A DNA stretch of 64,000 bases from Gautieria morchelliformis. Taxonomy: Eukaryota; Basidiomycota; Agaricomycetes; Gomphales; Gomphaceae. This document shows positions 44,239 to 55,266 of the stretch, piece by piece (within the stretch, counting starts at the first letter, position 1; each line of letters begins with the position of its first letter). The position numbers were made by a program, and so were the translations under genes. The stretch is from the NCBI GenBank assembly GCA_015179125.1, contig WHVA01000210.1, forward strand, positions 1 to 64,000, in the 5' to 3' direction. Below the pieces are notes generated by a model, which searched no databases, was not told the DNA's origin, and saw nothing but the letters and a program-made list of their open reading frames with translations.

Positions 44239-44452
44239 TATAAAGATGTCGATCTTAGGACCTTGTATCACAAGGGCACTGCAGAACTTGACCAATGAGT
44301 GGTATTCTGAATGCTACGTAGTGACAGGTAAGAGTAAGATGCGATGGGGGCCGCTGGCCGGTTCCCACGCATAAACTATACAGTGGGTCCCTAAGGGGCC
44401 CACTGGGATTATGTAATAACTATTGTACATGTAGATATACCGGTTATTTACA
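44239..44452 (-). mobile_element. short LTR (214 bp), second copy
   Basis: It aligns with 38843-39054 along its length (AAGATGTCGAT, TTGTATCACAAGGGCAC, ATAAACTATACAGTGGGTCC, CTAAGGGGCCC, TTATTTACA). Its first bases are TATAAAG instead of TGTAAAG. There is no TSD. It could be the 5' LTR of the minus-strand gag-only element, 5.2 kb from its partner, or an LTR of the adjoining copia. Confidence 0.7.
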
Positions 44453-44454
44453 TT

Positions 44455-46823
44455 TTAGGACGGTATGGGTTCAGGGTATCCACACTTTGTACGCCTTCGA
44501 GTTGTCATAGTATCCTACGAAGATACCTTCCACTGACTTGAATTGATTTTTCAGTCATGTCGCTTTTGGTATGAGAGCCCAACATTTCGATCCATAAATC
44601 CTAAACCAGTCGATCTTGGGTTTCGTGCCCCAGAATGCTTCGTGAGGTGAGATTCCAAGTCGCAAGTGTAGGATTCGGTTTCTGACAAAATTGATCGTAT
44701 GCATGGCCGATACCCAAAACCTCCCCGTAAGGCCAGCATCATGTCTGATCCTGAGTGCTCCTTCTTGGAGTGTTCTGTTGTATCGTTCAGCGATACCGTT
44801 GTGCTCAGGTGTGTGTGGGGAAGTGGTTTCATGGATTATGCCAGACTTAGCGCATATGTCCTGGAATTCCTTCCCGATGTACTCTCCTCCGTTATCACTT
44901 CTGATCCTCTTGATAGTGGCATTCTTTTGCCTTGATAACCAGGCTGCGTACAATCTGAATGAGGCAGCTACGGTGGCACATTCTTTGTTTTTGAGAAAAT
45001 GGATGTTGGCGAGGCGAGTCTTTGCATCGATCCAAGTGACAAAATATCTGAAATTTCCAATCGATGCCTCGAATGGACCACATAGATCTGAGGCGATGAG
45101 ATCTCCTATTTCTTCAGGCAATTTCTCGACCTTTTGAAATGGAGCTCGTGTCTGTTTCCCGTGGGGACAGTTGACACACTGAGGATTAGAGCCGTGATGA
45201 ACTCCTGGATCGAAATTCTTGACGGTCTGTAACTTTCTCATGTTCTCGATGGTGTGATAACTCGCGTGTCCTAGTCTATGATGCCATAGAGTAGGGCCGG
45301 AGGGTTCTGACATGAGGTCAGCAACTTCGTCTTTGGATTTAATGGGGAATGCAACGTAAGTGGAGAGGTTGTTCTCCTTTGGTCCATATGCTAATCTCCT
45401 TCCATCAAGTGCTAGCCATGAGAGGTATTTCCCGAAATGTACGCTGACATTGGAGTTGGTCATTCTCCCTACAGAGAGTAGGTTGGATCTGAGTTTCAGG
45501 GCGTAGATGACGTCGACAAGGGTTATGGGTACATCTTCGAGTTCCCAGTGAGGGTCAGAGACGATTCTGATGCGAATGGTCCCCCGTTGGTCTGCAGTAA
45601 AGGACTCCCCATTGGCTATGTCGATTTTAATCAGCAGTATGGCATACATGTCCTGAAACAAATTTTTGTTTCCGGAGATGTGACTAGATGCTGCTGAGTC
45701 GATCAACCATTTGAATGTGTCATCAGAAGGTGAAGATACTGTTTCCGTCTTCATGATAACATGGTTGATACACTCGATTTGTGTGGGTGCGTCTAGGGTT
45801 GCCATCATGATGAGGTTAGTCGGTGTCTGTTCGGCTAGCTGTGCTGCATCAGGTGTCGCTCTGGGGGTCGTTGTTACTTTGGTAGCCAAGGCATTTCCTG
45901 GTTTTGAGAAGGTAGGGTTATTCTGTGCCCTGTTCTTCATCCAAGGTGCCTGACCCTCTGCTCCTCCACCCGGCGCATAGCATCGAGCAACGGAATGTCC
46001 CTTCCTCCCACAGTTGTTACATACAAATGGTGCTTTTGATGAGTTCGATGGGGTAGGATCATTAGCACGTACAGTAGGTTGGTAGCTACTCTGGTGTCTG
46101 TCCTGTGGGGCTCGATTCGGTTTCGCTTGTGCAATAAATGCAGTCGTCATTTGATCTGACAATTCCAATGAACTCAGATCGGCTTCATGAGCCTCGAGAC
46201 GTTCTTCTATCTCGTCTGGGATTCTGGTGATCATTCTGCTCGTCTGTGAAATAGCCCTCCATGATTCCGGAAGGTTTCTGAGTATCGTCGCAGCATGAGT
46301 GGAATCAGCAATGATTTCACCCATCTTTTTAAGCTGACTTCTGAACTCTCTCATAGTCGTGAGATATGTGATGACAGAATGTCCCTTGACCATGTGGAAA
46401 TATTCGTATCTGGTCCGAACAACGTTATTTTGCTCGGATCAGTAGATTCGAATTTCCTGATGATGATGTCCCAGCGGCCTTCGCCTGATCCGTATCATCA
46501 ATTGCCGTCTGTAATTCTGGTGAGATGCATAATAAAATCTGGTTATATGCAGAATTGTTTCTATCGTTCCACTCAGCAATTAATTGTGTGAGTGGTATGC
46601 TCCCGATGTGGGGTACACCAGCTGTCATAATAACTGCGGCATCTGTGATGGTGGAGATAAGATCGTTGCCGATGATCGTGTCGTACAGGCCCCTATCTCT
46701 GGAAGTGGCCATTAGTTCCCTCTTCCAAGAGGTCCAGTTGTCCCGTCCGAGTCTTGGTTTGACATCACGAAATTTGTGAATGTCATGTTTCGGATGAGAT
46801 TGGCAATAGAAGTCATTTGAGCC
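44455..46823 (-). mobile_element. Ty1/copia retrotransposon 1, 3'-truncated
   Basis: Minus strand: UBN2-type Gag, zinc knuckle, protease, GAG-pre-integrase and integrase, ending shortly after the integrase core. RT and RNase H are absent. A short LTR abuts the truncated end. No matching 5' LTR is evident to the right. Confidence 0.9.
44555..46823 (-). pseudogene. copia-1 Gag-protease-integrase polyprotein
   Basis: The N-terminal Gag reads NWTSWKRELMATSRDRGLYD. Frameshifts near 46490 and 46430 precede the long frame 44555-46393 (HSVITYLTTMREFRSQLKKM). It holds a knuckle CNNCGRKGHSVARC, the protease active site WLIDSAASSHISGN, the pre-integrase finger WHHRLGHASYHTIENM with CVNCPHGK, and the integrase core SDLCGPFEA, RSDNGGEYIG and HTPEHNGIAERYNRTLQ (D, D, E present). 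TGA at 44555-44557 stops it at KAT; the same frame then reads on for ~30 codons (FKSVEGIFVGYYDNSKAYKV) to another TGA. Confidence 0.9.
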
Positions 46824-47034
46824 ATGGAAAGACGATGAGACTTTTAATCTTTTAGATTAAGATATCAATTAGTGCCTTTTAACAAGTGAAATCTATGGCT
46901 CAGTGGTTGAAACCACTGTGTTCGCCTCTCTTCTATGTGCTGACTAAGCCCTTCGAGGCGCTTCCAGCCCTGATGAATGAGGGTCACGTGACTGCATCGA
47001 CAGAAAAGTAGTGTCGATCCAAGGGATAGTCAAA
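46824..47034. other. copia-1 upstream region
   Basis: No gene. TGGCTCAGTGG at 46896-46906 resembles a pol III A box, but nothing downstream makes a tRNA. No LTR is recognised. Confidence 0.3.
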
Positions 47035-47420
47035 TAAAAAGTGTTCGCTTTTAAGGTAGTATAGAGTAAACAGTGATAGTAGACTCAACGAAGATTTGGA
47101 ATAAACTATCAAGATCTGAGCTTTGTAGCTATCAAACAAGACTACAGCAATTTCAGGAGGCAGAATAATCGATTCTGGATAATTTCATTCATACATTTGT
47201 ACTAGCTATTTATAATATATTGATAGGAACTACTAGTGTTCAAGATATTGGATGGATGGGTCGAAAAACTACTTTATAACTAAGGGGTGACTAATTTATA
47301 GTCATAAAGTCATGGGGTGATGGGGATGGTGTTAGGATTGTCTGGGCCTTGGAATAGAGATCTGTACATAGTATACAAAGCCCCTGTCCACATGATGTTA
47401 AGATAGTAATCAGTCAGACG
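47035..47420 (-). repeat. LTR-like repeat F, copy 2
   Basis: The reverse complement matches 40800-41190 (GGGGCTTTGTATACTATG, TATCTTGAACACTAGTAG, CCTCCTGAAATTGCTGTAG). It lies upstream of copia-1 on that element's strand and could be its 5' LTR, but no 3' partner in the same orientation is present. Confidence 0.6.
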
Positions 47421-47889
47421 TGTCATGGGATTCAAATAGAAAAATGGATCTGAGTTTACCCTGCCCAGCATATATGCTGGTCTTGGAGATGGGGCCGCTG
47501 TCTCTGTGCCTTTCTTGTGGGGCAGCTGATTGAGTATTATGCTGCAGATGACTTTCTCAGGTCACTCCACAGCACCCTGTACCCCTGCGCAGTCTGTAAT
47601 TCTCTGCGGTGTTTGGTGCCCGCACCCCTCGGTGCCTATGGCCTGGCGCCTGTCGACGTCATGGCCGATGCCATCACCCGATAGGTGCGCCATCCCTGAT
47701 CGACCGCACGTGGTCGATGCTCGAACTCCTGTATATCACCCGATTTGTGAGTAATATAGCATGACATAAATTTCGTGTGATCGTCGTCTGCACCGATGTC
47801 TATCATGAATATAATTTCTGTTTCTTTTGATATTTCTTTTGTTTTTCTTTTCTTTCTTTATTTGTTTCCTTTTATATATAAATGATTTG
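47421..47889. repeat. repeat D relative and unannotated sequence
   Basis: 47515-47640 matches 37655-37784. The rest shows no gene; TTTCTTTTGTTTTTC-type pyrimidine runs occur near 47830. Confidence 0.5.
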
Positions 47890-48376
47890 AGATGAAATAA
47901 TTGCGTTTGTCACAACAACCCCAAGGATCGCTGTATGCACATTTGATTGCTACAGGACCTAGTTCTCGACCAATTTCCTCTACACTGCCCCAGAAGCAAA
48001 AGCTCTGGAGCCATTGATACTCTGACCGTAACTGTTTTATCCTCAACCCAGTCATGTGACTGACAGCCTCGAGTGCTTCTGGAAACACCAGGATGAGCTT
48101 AGTCATCCTGCATACATTCCATGTTTCGTGGTCTGCAAGGCAGCACTCATATCCTGAGTGCAGATTAAAACATCCATTCTCTTAATCTAATAGGATTACA
48201 GCATGGATGAGCATGCAATAATATAAAGTAGTGGAGAATCAAAAGACTTATGGAAAAAAAAGCAGTGACATGTATCCAGACCATGGTGGACAAGCAGCCG
48301 TGTCTCTGCATAGGAGGATGTTCAGATTGACAATAATGTATATTCTTCTAGGACATATTAGATCTATCTTCTATTA
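47890..48376 (-). repeat. dispersed repeat B, copy 2
   Basis: Inverted relative to 10527-11015: CTACACTGCCCCAGAAGC, GTCATGTGACTGACAGCC, CACCATGGTCTG-type and ATATTAGATCTATCTTCTA sequence. It lacks the ~35-base insertion of copy 1. Confidence 0.75.
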
Positions 48377-48404
48377 AGCATACGACACCATTTTGTTTGC
48401 ATTG

Positions 48405-48912
48405 ATTTGCCAGTGTTTTACCATGTTTTCCACCCATGTGATTGGATTGTAGCCCTTTCATTGGCTATCGTGTCAGACAAGTGTTACTCAGCATTCATGT
48501 GATTGGGTGTCACAGGGGTTTGCATATGTTTTCCTATGTTTTGACGGCATTGGATTGCTTTGCCAGTGGTTTACCGTGTTTTCCACCCATGTGACATTGT
48601 GAGACATTGGATTGTTGGCCTTTCACATGTGTTTTCCACCCATGTGATTGGATTGTAGCCCTTTCATTGGCTATCGTGTCAGACAAGCGTTACTCAGCAT
48701 TCGTGTGATTGGGTGTCGCAGGGGTTTGCATATGTTTTCCTATGTTTTGACGGCATTGGATTGCTTTGCCAGTGGTTTACCGTGTTTTCCACCCATGTGA
48801 CATTGTGAGATGTTGGATTGTTGGCCTTTCATTGGCTATCGTGTCAGACAAGTGTTACTCAGCATTCGTCTGATTGGGTGTAGCAGGGGTTTGCATACGT
48901 TTTCGTCTGTTT
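48405..48912 (+). repeat. ~200-bp tandem duplication, about 2.5 units
   Basis: Units contain CCATGTGATTGGATTGTAGC, CTATCGTGTCAGACAAG, GTTACTCAGCATTCGTG and GGGGTTTGCATATGTTTTCC. Successive copies differ by a few bases. There is no coding signal. Confidence 0.85.
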
Positions 48913-49345
48913 TGGTGGCATGTGATGTTGTCTGTCTAATGTTATTGGCTATTGGCTCTTCCTGTGCTTTGCGTGTCTGACTGTTTGCTTACCGAGGTTG
49001 TCCCTCTGCGTGCATGGGCTCAACGTGCATGGGCTCATTCCCATCATCAATCAGCAGTCGGTGACATGTGCTATGATTTACTTATTGATATCCGTGGTTT
49101 CTTCTCTCCCGTGATTCTGTTTGGTGGCATGTGATGTTGTCTGTCTAATGTTATTGGCTATTGGCTCTTCCTCTGCTTTGCCTGTGTGATGCTCCCTTTG
49201 CTTACCGAGGTTTTCCCTCTGCGTGCATGGGCTCTACGTGCACGGGCTCATTACCATCATCAATCAGCAGTTGCTGACATGTGCTACGATTTACTTATTG
49301 ATATCCGTGGTTTGTTCTCTCCCGTGATTCCGTTTGGTGCGTCCG
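48913..49345 (+). repeat. ~212-bp tandem duplication, 2 units
   Basis: Both units start GTGGCATGTGATGTTGTCTG and continue with TTATTGGCTATTGGCTCTTC, CATCATCAATCAGCAGT and GATATCCGTGGTTT. It adjoins the 200-bp repeat. No function is seen. Confidence 0.88.
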
Positions 49346-49648
49346 TGTTGCTTACATAAGCCCGCTCTTTATGTCCGCTCCTGTTTCACATCTTCCATTG
49401 CGCTCCGTTCTTAGATGCAACCAACGTCTGGCTGGGTATTTCTCCTCGCTCCCTGGGACTCCTGTGTCGCGTGAGCGACTAGGACGATGGGGCCTCCGTC
49501 TGCCAGTCTCAGAAGGTGTTTACCACCGCATGCTGAGTTTGATATAAGGTAAGTTCCTTCTACGCGCATCTCTCTGATATCGTGCCACTGCTTCTCACTT
49601 TGTAGTACTTCATCGATCACTTGGATTCTTTTTTAACACTCCCTTGCA

Positions 49649-49853
49649 GAGGTGACCAAATCTGTTGCGTGACATGACTTGAGCAAGAAGATTGAGGTGG
49701 ATGTGAAAGGCCAGATACTGGAGCTCAAGGTGCAAAGCTCTTTACTTGATGAAAATGCTGAGTTTTCGTCGGGTCCAAGCTGAATTATAACGCCTAGGAA
49801 ACTGTGAACGGCATGACCGAAAGTTTGGGTGTATCTGTGGACGAGGTTACTAG
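49649..49853 (+). pseudogene. group III hybrid histidine kinase HAMP exons
   Basis: Exon 49649-49729 reads EVTKSVA, a TGA, then HDLSKKIEVDVKGQILELK. A 68-base intron with GT..AG ends (49730-49797) follows, then exon 49798-49853 reads ETVNGMTESLGVSVDEVTR. This is the pattern of HAMP repeats in fungal Nik1/Os-1-type osmosensing kinases. The internal TGA and the unrelated sequence that follows show that it is a relic. Confidence 0.65.
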
Positions 49854-49909
49854 GTGGGTATGGTTTGCAGCGGTGTGTCTAAGGGAGACCCTAATGTTTG
49901 GAATGTCTT

Positions 49910-51010
49910 AAAGGGTGGCATGAAGTACGGTCAACGTGAAGACCTGGAGGAGGCGATTTCATTGGATCGAGAAGCTCTCCAGCTGTGACCTGCATTGCAT
50001 CCTGAATGATCCTCCTCCCTCAACCACATTGCAATTGCGGTCTGGACAAGGTTTAACAAGTACGGTCGCCGCGAAGACCTGGAGCTGGCGATTTGACTGC
50101 ATCGAGAACTGCTCGAGCTGCGTGGTGCACCGCATCCTGAATGATCCTCCTCCCTCAGCAACATCACAATTGCTTTGCGGACACGCTTTGGGCAGTCCGG
50201 TCAACACGAAGACCTGGAGGAGGCGATTTCGTCGGATCGAGAAGCGCCCGAGGTGCTCCCTGTAACGCATCCTGACCGATCCACCTCCCTCAACAACATC
50301 GCACTTGCGCTCTCGACAAGGTTTGACAAGTACGGTCGACAGGAAGACCTGGAGGAGGGAATTTCATGGCATCGAGAAGCTCTCGAACTCCGACCTGCAC
50401 CACATCCTGAACGATCCTCCTCCCTCAACAACATCGCACTTGCGCTATGGACACAGTTTCAGTACAGTCGACAGGAAGAACGTGGCGGAGGGAATTTCAT
50501 GGCATCGAGAAGCTCTCGAGCTGCGACCTGCACCACATCCTGAAAGATCCACCTCCCTCAACAACATCGCCCTTCCGCTCTGGACAAGGTTTGACAAGTA
50601 CGGTCGACGCAAAGACCTGGAGGAGGCGATTTGATTGCATCGAGAATTGCTCAAGCTGCCACCTGGTGATCCTCCTCCCTCAACAACATCGCTGTTGTGC
50701 TCTCGGAACGGTTTGATGAGTACGGTGGACAGGAAGACCTGGAGGAGGCGATTTCATTGCACTGAGAAGCACTCCAGCTGCTCCCTGCACTGAATCCTCT
50801 CCGATCCACCTCCCTCAACGACTTCGCTCTTGCGCTCTGGACACGGTTTAAGAACAGCAGTCGCCAGGAAGACCTGGAGGAGGTGATTTCATTGCATCCA
50901 TAGGCGTGACCTGCACCGCATCCTGGCCATTCGACCTCCCTCCACAACATTGCATTTGCGCTCTCGACAAGGTTTGAGGGGTACAGTCGACCGGAAGACC
51001 TGGAGGAGGC
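49910..51010 (+). pseudogene. TPR array, ~9 degenerate 42-residue repeats
   Basis: The word GACCTGGAGGAGGCGATTTC recurs about every 125-135 bases. Translated units read YGRQEDLEEGISWHREALEL, then RPAPHPERSSSLNNIALALW, the tetratricopeptide pattern common in agaricomycete TPR/CHAT-type proteins. The longest open part is 50175-50543. Frameshifts and TGA stops break the rest. Some units keep CGA where their neighbours have TGA. Confidence 0.8.
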
Positions 51011-51420
51011 AATTTCATCGCATTGAGAAACACTCGAGCTGCAACGTCACAACTTCGTGGGTTTGCACAGATCTCGGCGGCGGCTATGGATGACGGCTTC
51101 ACACGTTTCATCACTGTGGAAGCGAGGGGTGAGATGGACTCACTGAAGAGGCAAATCAACCAAATGGCTTTCAACTTGCGTGAGGCCATTCAGATGAACA
51201 CTGCGGTGAGGGAGGCTGCGGTGTTGGCTAATCGACTGAAGAGCGTGTTCTCAGCAAATATGTCTCATGAAATTCGGTGAGTAACCTTATGTTGTTTTCA
51301 AGGTCTACATTGATGTTGGGACTTCATTGCTAGGAGGCTGATGAATGGTATCATTGGTATGACTGACCTCACATTAGAGAGTGATCTCGATAGATCCCGA
51401 CGGGAGAGCTTGAATCTCTC
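51011..51420 (+). pseudogene. group III histidine kinase: last HAMP and H-box fragment
   Basis: Reads [20 protein letters not shown], then [20 protein letters not shown] and SHEIR, followed by an intron with GTGAGT..TAG (51278-51334) and then RLMNGIIGMTDLTLESDLDR. SHEIR carries the phospho-accepting His of the HisKA domain; TP of the usual SHEIRTP is altered here. The sequence loses homology after RESLNLS. Dimerisation and ATPase domains are absent. Confidence 0.75.
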
Positions 51421-51999
51421 CGGTGGGAGATTATATGGTGATGTCAAAAGTACCAGATGACGTGGTGGTACTGCTGACGGTCGTTTGGAGTGGCGACAAA
51501 TCTGTCTGGCTGGGTCAAGCGCATGCGGCTATTGTGAAGGGATGTAGAAAGAAGAAAGCCTCATTCAGAAAACACGGTAAGCCTATACAGTTACAAATGA
51601 AACTAAGACTACTAATTCCGGCCTATAATATACATTTTGAATGCCCTCTCCTTCTTTCCTACCTTGCTTCTTCGTCAATTCATTGCCGTCGCCTACCCTT
51701 CGAAGATTTGCAAAAGGTGCGTCCTCACACATGCAATGTGATTTGACACATGTATCATCGCCTCCACAGGCAACGGTAAGGTGACGATGTCGTACTCCAG
51801 AACTTCTAGATCCCTCAAAGAGGAATTGTCCGATCGCGCGTGGACAAAGTTTGTAGATGGTACGGTTGGTGAGGAGTTGGCATAACATCAACCATCATCG
51901 CGTTGACTTCCCCCGGCAGAGGAGGTCTAACCTGGATCGGATTCTTATGATTTGCTCTAAGGTGAGATTGTGACACATACCTGCGAGCTTCTCCTTGTA
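51421..51999. other. unannotated interval
   Basis: No gene that I can support. Short frames only. Confidence 0.3.
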
Positions 52000-52252
52000 C
52001 TTTGACTAGATTTAGAACGCTGGAGGATGACGCGAGGACTGAGAGGGAAAGGGAAAGGGACAGCGAGCGTGAGCATCCTCATTGTTCTGTTCTAACAACC
52101 GCCACGCATGAGTGGACAGCACAGTGGTGGACGATGCCTCTCGCGCCCCACTCCGCCCACCTCCTCACCCACCGAGACCTCCACACCTCGCGTCTCTGAC
52201 CCACCATCCAGCAGGCTTACGCGAGGACTGCCACTTCGAGACATTAACAGTG
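52000..52252 (+). other. possible exon of unknown gene
   Basis: A Pro/Ser/Arg-rich plus-strand stretch (PTPPTSSPTETSTPRVSDPP, then SSRLTRGLPLRDINSV) ends at a good donor, GTAAGT, at 52255. The product is not recognised. It could equally be chance. Confidence 0.3.
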
Positions 52253-52588
52253 TTGTAAGTACAATTCGCATCTCCTCTTACATCTCATCGTCTTCCATCC
52301 ATCTATGTATACTTTTCTTCTTCCTCCTCACTCGCCGCCCCTCTTCAGCTCTCCAACATGGATCTTTGCCTATACCACTCAGCACATCATGGAAAGGGCG
52401 GTTGGGCGCTCAGGCTTCTGTTCCCAACGTGGGTGGGATGTGGAAGGTGCGTGTAGACATGTTAGCAGTGCGACTTCGCATGACCCGCATGCCCACGGCG
52501 ACGCAGGGGGCTTCCCCGCCGAAGACGGGTGCTGCCTGTGCAAGTTATTCTCCTTGGATTACACATTGTTTGGTAGCATCAGTCCAAT

Positions 52589-53097
52589 TAATTGGGTTAC
52601 TTACAGAACTCTATCAGACCACTTTTTTATCGGGATTACACATCCATTCGTACTGTGCATCCGATCAGTTTCTTTGTACCAAACAGAGGTTTTTTTTCCG
52701 AGGATTACCCATGTGTTGGACATGCAACAGCTGTTCTTTTTCGAGTATTACACATCGCCCGAGGTCTTTCTTGGGTGGGATTACTCATGCACTTATGGCA
52801 TCTACCGATAAATCGGCTTCTTTGCAGGATTACTTGACCATTCCAGGTTTCTCCGATTAATCGGGTTACTTCCTCTGTTGTACGGTATTGTCCAACCTAC
52901 CTTTCAAGAAGCTGCACACCTATCAGGGTTGTCCGATTAATCGGGTTACTTACAGAACACTATCAGTCCACTTTTTTTACCATCTGTGTACTGTGCATCC
53001 CATCGGCTTCTTTGTATGAAACGGAGTTTTTTGTCCGAGGATTACACATGCGTTGGACGTACAACGGCTTTTCTTTTTCGAGGATTACACATCTCCG
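52589..53097 (+). repeat. ~165-bp direct repeat with GGATTACACAT words
   Basis: 52589-52756 and 52938-53097 share GGGTTACTTACAGAAC, ACTGTGCATCC, CGAGGATTAC and CTTTTTCGAG-ATTACACATC. GGATTAC/ATTACACAT recurs between them. Between the copies lies a 40-bp piece identical to Helitron coding sequence (52893-52932). Confidence 0.8.
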
Positions 53098-53629
53098 ATC
53101 CATCGGGTTCACTTTGAACCCAAAGCTTCCTCTAGCACTCCCTTTACATTCTCACGCCGATTTGCCTGTATCCCACCATTACACTCTGCAACATCTATTG
53201 CTTTAAATATATGCTGGTACAGCTCCATGCTTTTGTTGGCATCTCACTGACACCTCTTCCTTATTATGTACATTGAAATCTATGCTGAGTATCAGAGGAG
53301 AGACCCCACTCATGTACGTCGTGCACCACTCTCTATGTTCTTACCAACATTGTGTTGTAGATGCACCTCGTACTCATTGATCAAGGAAGAACACTGTTGC
53401 ACCGCATAATTCCAATCTGTGACTCCTCTGATCTCGAACGCCTTCTCCTTCTCATTCTATTCTTTTCACTATGACACAATGCACGTGGTTTATTGGTAGA
53501 GTGCCCACTCCTTCTTTTGAATAGGGTGCAAACCGTGTTGGGAAACCTCATGAATGTCCACATTGTCATGTCCAACTCTTAACAGGGGAGCGACCCTGAT
53601 TCTGTTGTGGTGAAGGAGGTAAACGAAGA
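53098..53629. other. interval upstream of the Helitron frame
   Basis: Probably includes the Helitron 5' end, but I could not identify a 5' TC terminus. No other gene is seen. Confidence 0.3.
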
Positions 53630-55266
53630 ATGGATATCAAGCATCTTCCTCCATTACCAGAAGAGTACAATGTTTTTCTGAATGACAGCAGTGTCTCCTC
53701 TCTATCACGAATTCTGAACTTGGTGTTCTCCTTTTCCTCTCTGGAGTCGACATCAGAATTTCCTGGGCTCCATGGTCCTCCAGGTTTCTTCTCTGTTCAG
53801 GGTCGCCTTTATCATCGCCTGCACCCTACACACCGTGATTCTGCTATCCGGTGGTTATTATATGATGGCTTTCTTGCAAGCCAGGCACCACACCAAAATT
53901 GGGTTCATTGTCTCCCTGAGACTTGGATAGGAGCAATGATGGATGCATTGTTGCGCATCAATCCTTTTGTTCACGGTTTACGCCAACTGTCTTTGGTTCA
54001 ACCATCTATGTATCCAGAGGCATCCATTGTTCTCAAAGATTCTTTGGGTACAAATGAGGTGGGACATTGGAACTTCTTCATTACTCCATCTCTGACCATC
54101 TGCATTAGATTGCGGCCATCATGTGCTTTCTCAACTCTACTCACACTGACCTCCATCCTTGCTCACTCACCATTGCTAAAACCAATGGCAAAAATCAATC
54201 CATCCCAGCTGTTAGCCGTCTTTGGGAGCCTCTTGCATATCCCCTCCTTTTCCTGCATGGAACTTTAGGATGGGGTGTCAATGAAGGAGTTGGTGTCTGT
54301 GCATCAGATGCAGACAGTGACAGTGTGTCAACACAAATGTGGTACTATCACGCCATGCTTCTTCGAGAACCCCGCTTTCAAATTTTTGGTCATCTGTGCA
54401 ATGAATATCTGGTGGACATGTTCACACATGACATTGAGTGCAGACTCAACTACATCCGCCGCAATCAACAGAGGGTCTCAGCACAGCAAAACCCTTCTTC
54501 TAATAATATCTACTTACCTGCGTCCTTTCTTGGTTCAAGGAAATGGGCAAGTGAGCAGATTGCAGATGCTCTTGCCCTTGCTTCAACATATGGACCCCCA
54601 ACATTCTTCATCACTATGACATGCAATGCCCAATGGCCTGAAATTTCCCAACAACTACGTCCTGGGCAAGGTTTTGAAGATGCCCCACTTATAGTGTGCC
54701 GTGTCTTCAAACGGAAACTTGCTCACTTCCTCAAAACATTATCCACCATGTTTACAAATGCAGGACGGCAGTTGTACACCATCTATTGCATTGAATTTCA
54801 AAAGCGTGGGCTAGCTCATTGCCACATTCTCACCAAATATCAAGCTGATTGTATAACACCTGACGATATTGATGCTGTAATTTCTGCTGAACTTCCCTCT
54901 AACATTGAAGACACAGGCTTAATCAAAACCCATATGCTCCATAGTCACCCACCTGAAAACTGACCACGTTCACATTACTGTCAGCGTGAAAAAAATGGTT
55001 TATGGATGTGTAGATTTAACTATCCTCACCAACTACAGCAGACGACCACTTTGGATGATGATGGCCGTGTTTCTTATCGTCGTCGTCACCCTGGGGATGA
55101 AATGGTGGTCCCACACTGCCTTCCGTTGATCAGAAAATATTGCTGCCACATCAACTTTGAAGCCGCAAGTACAGGTCATTTATTCCAATACATCTTCAAG
55201 TACATTCACAAAGGTAGCTCTCTTGATGACTCATCCCTCACTTCTCTCACCAATTACAGGTCCTGA
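53630..55266 (+). pseudogene. Helitron Rep (Helitron-like N domain, HUH nuclease)
   Basis: 53630-54268 reads DIKHLPPLPEEYNVFLND, YHRLHPTHRDSAIRWLLYDG, INPFVHGLRQLS. A frameshift near 54090 moves to 54121-54963: FFITMTCNAQWPEI, VFKRKLAHFLKTL, then IEFQKRGLAHCHIL, which holds the HUH metal-binding pair. After TGA at 54961-54963 the same frame continues: MCRFNYPHQLQQ, YCCHINFEAASTGHLFQYIF and KYIHKG with the catalytic-Tyr block. A TGA ends it at 55264-55266. Confidence 0.9.

Noticed and set aside
46896..46960. tRNA gene suggested by TGGCTCAGTGG
   Set aside because: Only an A-box match. No acceptor, anticodon or T arm can be folded and no B box of quality follows.
50201..51189. Minus-strand Ser/Arg-rich frames
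   Set aside because: They are the antisense of the TPR array; the repeated SSRSS pattern comes from the complement of the GACCTGGAGGAG word.
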